Assembly: GCA_012729675.1 (NCBI GenBank)
Contig: JAAYCR010000083.1
Coordinates: 1 to 42,254 of the forward strand
Length of the DNA stretch: 42,254 bases
Origin: Phycisphaerae bacterium
GTDB taxonomy: Bacteria; Planctomycetota; Phycisphaerae; Sedimentisphaerales; Anaerohalosphaeraceae
Direction of reading: 5' to 3'
The first letter of the stretch is position 1; every line of letters begins with the position of its first letter. The notes below the pieces were generated by a model. It searched no databases. It saw only the letters and a program-made list of their open reading frames with translations, and had not been told where the DNA came from. Below, piece by piece: positions 40,446 to 42,254 of this stretch. A program made the position numbers and the translations under genes.

Positions 40446-40811
40446 ATGGCTCGAAAAGAGTTGTCCAACCAGTGTCCTTGCTGCGGGCTGAAAATGCAGA
40501 TTGCCGCGATGGGCTGTACGGCCTGCGGGGTCAAGGTCGAAGGCCCCTTCAGCGACTCGGTTTTTGGCCGTCTGTCGGCCGACGACCAGCAGTTTTTGCT
40601 GGAGTACCTGCTTTCCGGCTTCAGCATCAAGGCCCTCGAAGAATCCGGCGGCCTCGGCTATGCCGCCATCCGCACCCGGCTGGACAAACTCATCGCCAAC
40701 ACCAAAGCCCTGATCCGTTCGGAAGAACAGAAAAAGGCCATTCTCGACAAGCTCCGCGCCGGCGACATCACCGTGGCCGAGGCCAAGAAACGACTGGAAA
40801 AACTAACGTAG
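40446..40811 (+). CDS. DUF2089-family zinc-ribbon / helix-turn-helix protein
   Basis: The N-terminus has a zinc ribbon (CPCCGLKM ... GCTACGVKVEG, four Cys). A helical domain follows, similar to the sigma region 4-like part of DUF2089 proteins (ADDQQFLLEYLLSGFSIKAL then EESGGLGYAAIRTRLDKLIA). The C-terminal helix (AGDITVAEAKKRLEKL) is typical too. The protein has 121 residues. It is probably a transcriptional regulator of the membrane proteins encoded downstream, as DUF2089 genes often adjoin membrane protein genes. No ribosome binding site is visible before the ATG at 40446, and a promoter fits at leaderless distance, behind an AT-rich dyad. Earlier in-frame starts (40380) would place coding sequence across that promoter. 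Confidence 0.8.
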   Translation: MARKELSNQCPCCGLKMQIAAMGCTACGVKVEGPFSDSVFGRLSADDQQFLLEYLLSGFSIKALEESGGLGYAAIRTRLDKLIANTKALIRSEEQKKAILDKLRAGDITVAEAKKRLEKLT

Positions 40812-40856
40812 CACGGGCATCCTGCCCGTGAATCACGGCCAAGAGGACCGTGCCAC
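40812..40856. repeat. Tandem pair of REP-like palindromes
   Basis: CACGGGCA-TCC-TGCCCGTG (40812-40830) is followed after 3 bases by CACGG-9 nt-CCGTG (40834-40852) with a trailing CCAC. Both are related to the element in valS at 18945. They lie between the DUF2089 stop codon and the next gene and may form mRNA hairpins. Confidence 0.7.
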
Positions 40857-40876
40857 AAAACACAGGAGACAGAAAA

Positions 40877-41281
40877 ATGGAACCGACAAGCGAACAGGAA
40901 TTGAAACAATTGCTGGAAGAAGGCAAGATTTCGGAAGAGGAATACGATGATCTGAAACAGGCCATGGCTGAAAAGCATAAGGTATATTCTGCCGACCACG
41001 AAGGGGCCGAAACCAAACCCAACTTGGCTTCTAAACTCGGTAAGATTGCATTGATTCTTGTATTGAGCGGGATCGTTCTTCCTGCAATTCTTTACATTGT
41101 GACAGACATCTGGTTTTCGGCGAATGGTTCTCCGGAGATTGGGCCATTTGTAATTATGTATCTCGGGATGGAATTGCCTGGCTTTGTAATGGGCATCATT
41201 TCATGGAAAGATAAATTCGGAAAAGCGGCAACCATCACAGCCGGATTATTTATGGCAATGACAATAAAGTTCTTTGCATAA
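40877..41281 (+). CDS. SHOCT-type small membrane protein (first of a tandem pair)
   Basis: The N-terminus (SEQELKQLLEEGKISEEEYD then DLKQAMAEK) is a SHOCT-like domain, a short helical pair that usually mediates oligomerisation and normally stands at the C-terminus of proteins. After a charged linker there are three hydrophobic segments (IALILVLSGIVLPAILYIVT; IGPFVIMYLGMELPGFVMGI; AATITAGLFMAMTIKFF). The protein has 134 residues and lies in the cytoplasmic membrane. CAGGAG eight bases before the ATG fits. Its N-terminus is nearly the same as that of the next gene, so they are paralogues. Function is unknown. Confidence 0.78.
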   Translation: MEPTSEQELKQLLEEGKISEEEYDDLKQAMAEKHKVYSADHEGAETKPNLASKLGKIALILVLSGIVLPAILYIVTDIWFSANGSPEIGPFVIMYLGMELPGFVMGIISWKDKFGKAATITAGLFMAMTIKFFA

Positions 41282-41297
41282 ACAGGAAAGGCACATA

Positions 41298-42233
41298 ATG
41301 AAAAACGAAAGTTCTGAACAGGAATTGAAACAACTGTTCGAAGAGGGCAAGATTTCAGAAGACGAGTACCGGCAGTTGCGGGAGGCGCTTCATCAGAAAG
41401 ACACGCCGCGGCCGCCGATTGTCAAACCGCCGGCACAGGCCAAACCCCGCACCGGCTTCGGCAAGGCGGCGCTGATTTTGATGATTGTCGGTATTCTTTT
41501 GCCGCCGGCGCCTTTGGTATTGAACATTATTCTTGCAATCTCAAATGTACCAATGCCACACATCGCAAGAATGCTCTCGCTTCCTTTTCTGTTGCTGAGT
41601 TTGTTGTGCCTGCTCTTGGCCTTTATCTTCGGCATCCTCGGCTGGAAGACAACTTCGGGCAAAATCGCCGCAATCGGAACACCGTGCATAGGGCTTTTGC
41701 TTCTCCCCGGACTGCTGATTCTGTCGCTCTTTGCTAACATATCGAGAGAAATCAGAACGGCAGAGTACTCTCCGGGCTACCATAAAGCCTTTCCGCTGGA
41801 TTCGATGGAAGGCATCCTGACACGGGACGGCGTTGCGTTTGATGACCGCATCTCCTTTGATGGCAAAGGCTCATTACGGATTCGGTCCGATGCGTCCGAG
41901 GAAACGGTCTTTCGGCTTTTGAATACCGGGCCATTGAACCTTGACCACATCATCCTGATTTATTCGGCGAAACTGCGCACAGAACAATTGGAGGGCAGGG
42001 CGTATCTGGAAATGTGGTGCGAGTTCCCCGGCAAGGGCGAGTTTTTCTCCCGCGGCATCGAGCAGCCGGTAACGGGGACAACCGAATGGACGGCCGTTCA
42101 AACGCCGTTTCGCCTGGAAGCCGGGCAAAGGCCAGCCAATGTCAAGCTCAACTTGGTCATCGAAGGCGCCGGAACCGTCTGGATTGATGATATCCAACTG
42201 CTCTTGTCAGACACATCCTTGAGCAATACCTGA
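41298..42233 (+). CDS. SHOCT-type membrane protein with extracytoplasmic beta-sandwich
   Basis: The start (SSEQELKQLFEEGKISEDEY then RQLREALHQKD) repeats the SHOCT-like segment of the preceding gene. Three hydrophobic stretches follow (AALILMIVGILLPPAPLVLN; LSLPFLLLSLLCLLLAFIFG; IGLLLLPGLLILSLFA). From about residue 155 there is a soluble domain of roughly 155 residues (ISFDGKGSLRIRSDASEETV; GRAYLEMWCEFPGKGEFFSR; LNLVIEGAGTVWIDDIQLLL), which looks like a jelly-roll of the carbohydrate-binding (CBM4/9-like) type, probably outside the cytoplasm. The ATG at 41298 lies 16 nt after the previous stop. Substrate or partner is unknown. Confidence 0.75.
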   Translation: MKNESSEQELKQLFEEGKISEDEYRQLREALHQKDTPRPPIVKPPAQAKPRTGFGKAALILMIVGILLPPAPLVLNIILAISNVPMPHIARMLSLPFLLLSLLCLLLAFIFGILGWKTTSGKIAAIGTPCIGLLLLPGLLILSLFANISREIRTAEYSPGYHKAFPLDSMEGILTRDGVAFDDRISFDGKGSLRIRSDASEETVFRLLNTGPLNLDHIILIYSAKLRTEQLEGRAYLEMWCEFPGKGEFFSRGIEQPVTGTTEWTAVQTPFRLEAGQRPANVKLNLVIEGAGTVWIDDIQLLLSDTSLSNT

Positions 42234-42254
42234 TTGTGACCGCCGCCGGAGAGG

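Overview
The window looks like chromosomal DNA of an anaerobic or facultative planctomycete of the Phycisphaerae type, probably from a metagenome-assembled or free-living polysaccharide degrader. This is an inference. It rests on the planctomycete-style dockerin-like C-terminus at the left edge, the GC-rich coding bias, the many secreted glycan-degrading enzymes, and short palindromic and heptamer repeats scattered in and between genes. No 16S gene or other definitive marker is present.

Left third (1-16381, all plus strand): the tail of a LamG/dockerin-like secreted protein ends at two strong terminators. A control region with two perfect dyads follows, then a seven-gene glucuronoarabinoxylan locus: GH51 arabinofuranosidase, GH43, GH2, a fused CE6-like esterase/GH51, a GPH-type sugar:cation symporter, GH115 alpha-glucuronidase and an SGNH esterase. 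The enzymes could together remove arabinose, acetyl, methylglucuronic acid and possibly galactose side groups, and cleave xylo-oligomers. The symporter would import the products. No SusC/SusD pair and no local regulator gene is seen.

Middle (16677-25701): valS, a DUF151 bifunctional nuclease, then a compact run of lipoprotein, galE, a degenerate nucleotidyltransferase-like protein and a eukaryotic-type hexokinase. The hexokinase starts with a GTGA overlap. Convergent to this is a four-gene minus-strand operon (26479 down to 23904): a secreted protein with two LTPEQR-type motifs, an ECF sigma factor, a small one-TM protein with an anti-sigma layout, and a TM protein with a Spy/CnrX-like segment plus 16-residue repeats. 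It resembles an envelope or metal stress circuit and is one of the two best candidates here for an undescribed system.

Next (26480-31051) is a scarred region: a broken IS1182-type transposase N-terminus abutting a truncated membrane protein gene, then a membrane-anchored tyrosine phosphatase, rpoN and a TPR protein. From 31052 to 31870 there is no convincing gene, but the right end of that gap carries a near-consensus promoter, a GNRA-capped hairpin and a perfect terminator. These make a candidate small RNA of about 80 nt, the other best candidate.

Right third (31870-42233): ribH-nusB-parA (minus), a large TPR protein, typA, a DUF2582-like winged-helix protein, a DUF547 protein, a U32 peptidase-family protein, a DUF2089 regulator that may be read from a leaderless mRNA behind an AT-rich dyad, and two tandem SHOCT-type membrane proteins. 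Two dispersed repeat types (an ATGTCAA heptad array, and a CACGG..CCGTG palindrome) occur both in valS and in the 40.1-40.9 kb region. In valS and the U32 gene they have been absorbed in frame.
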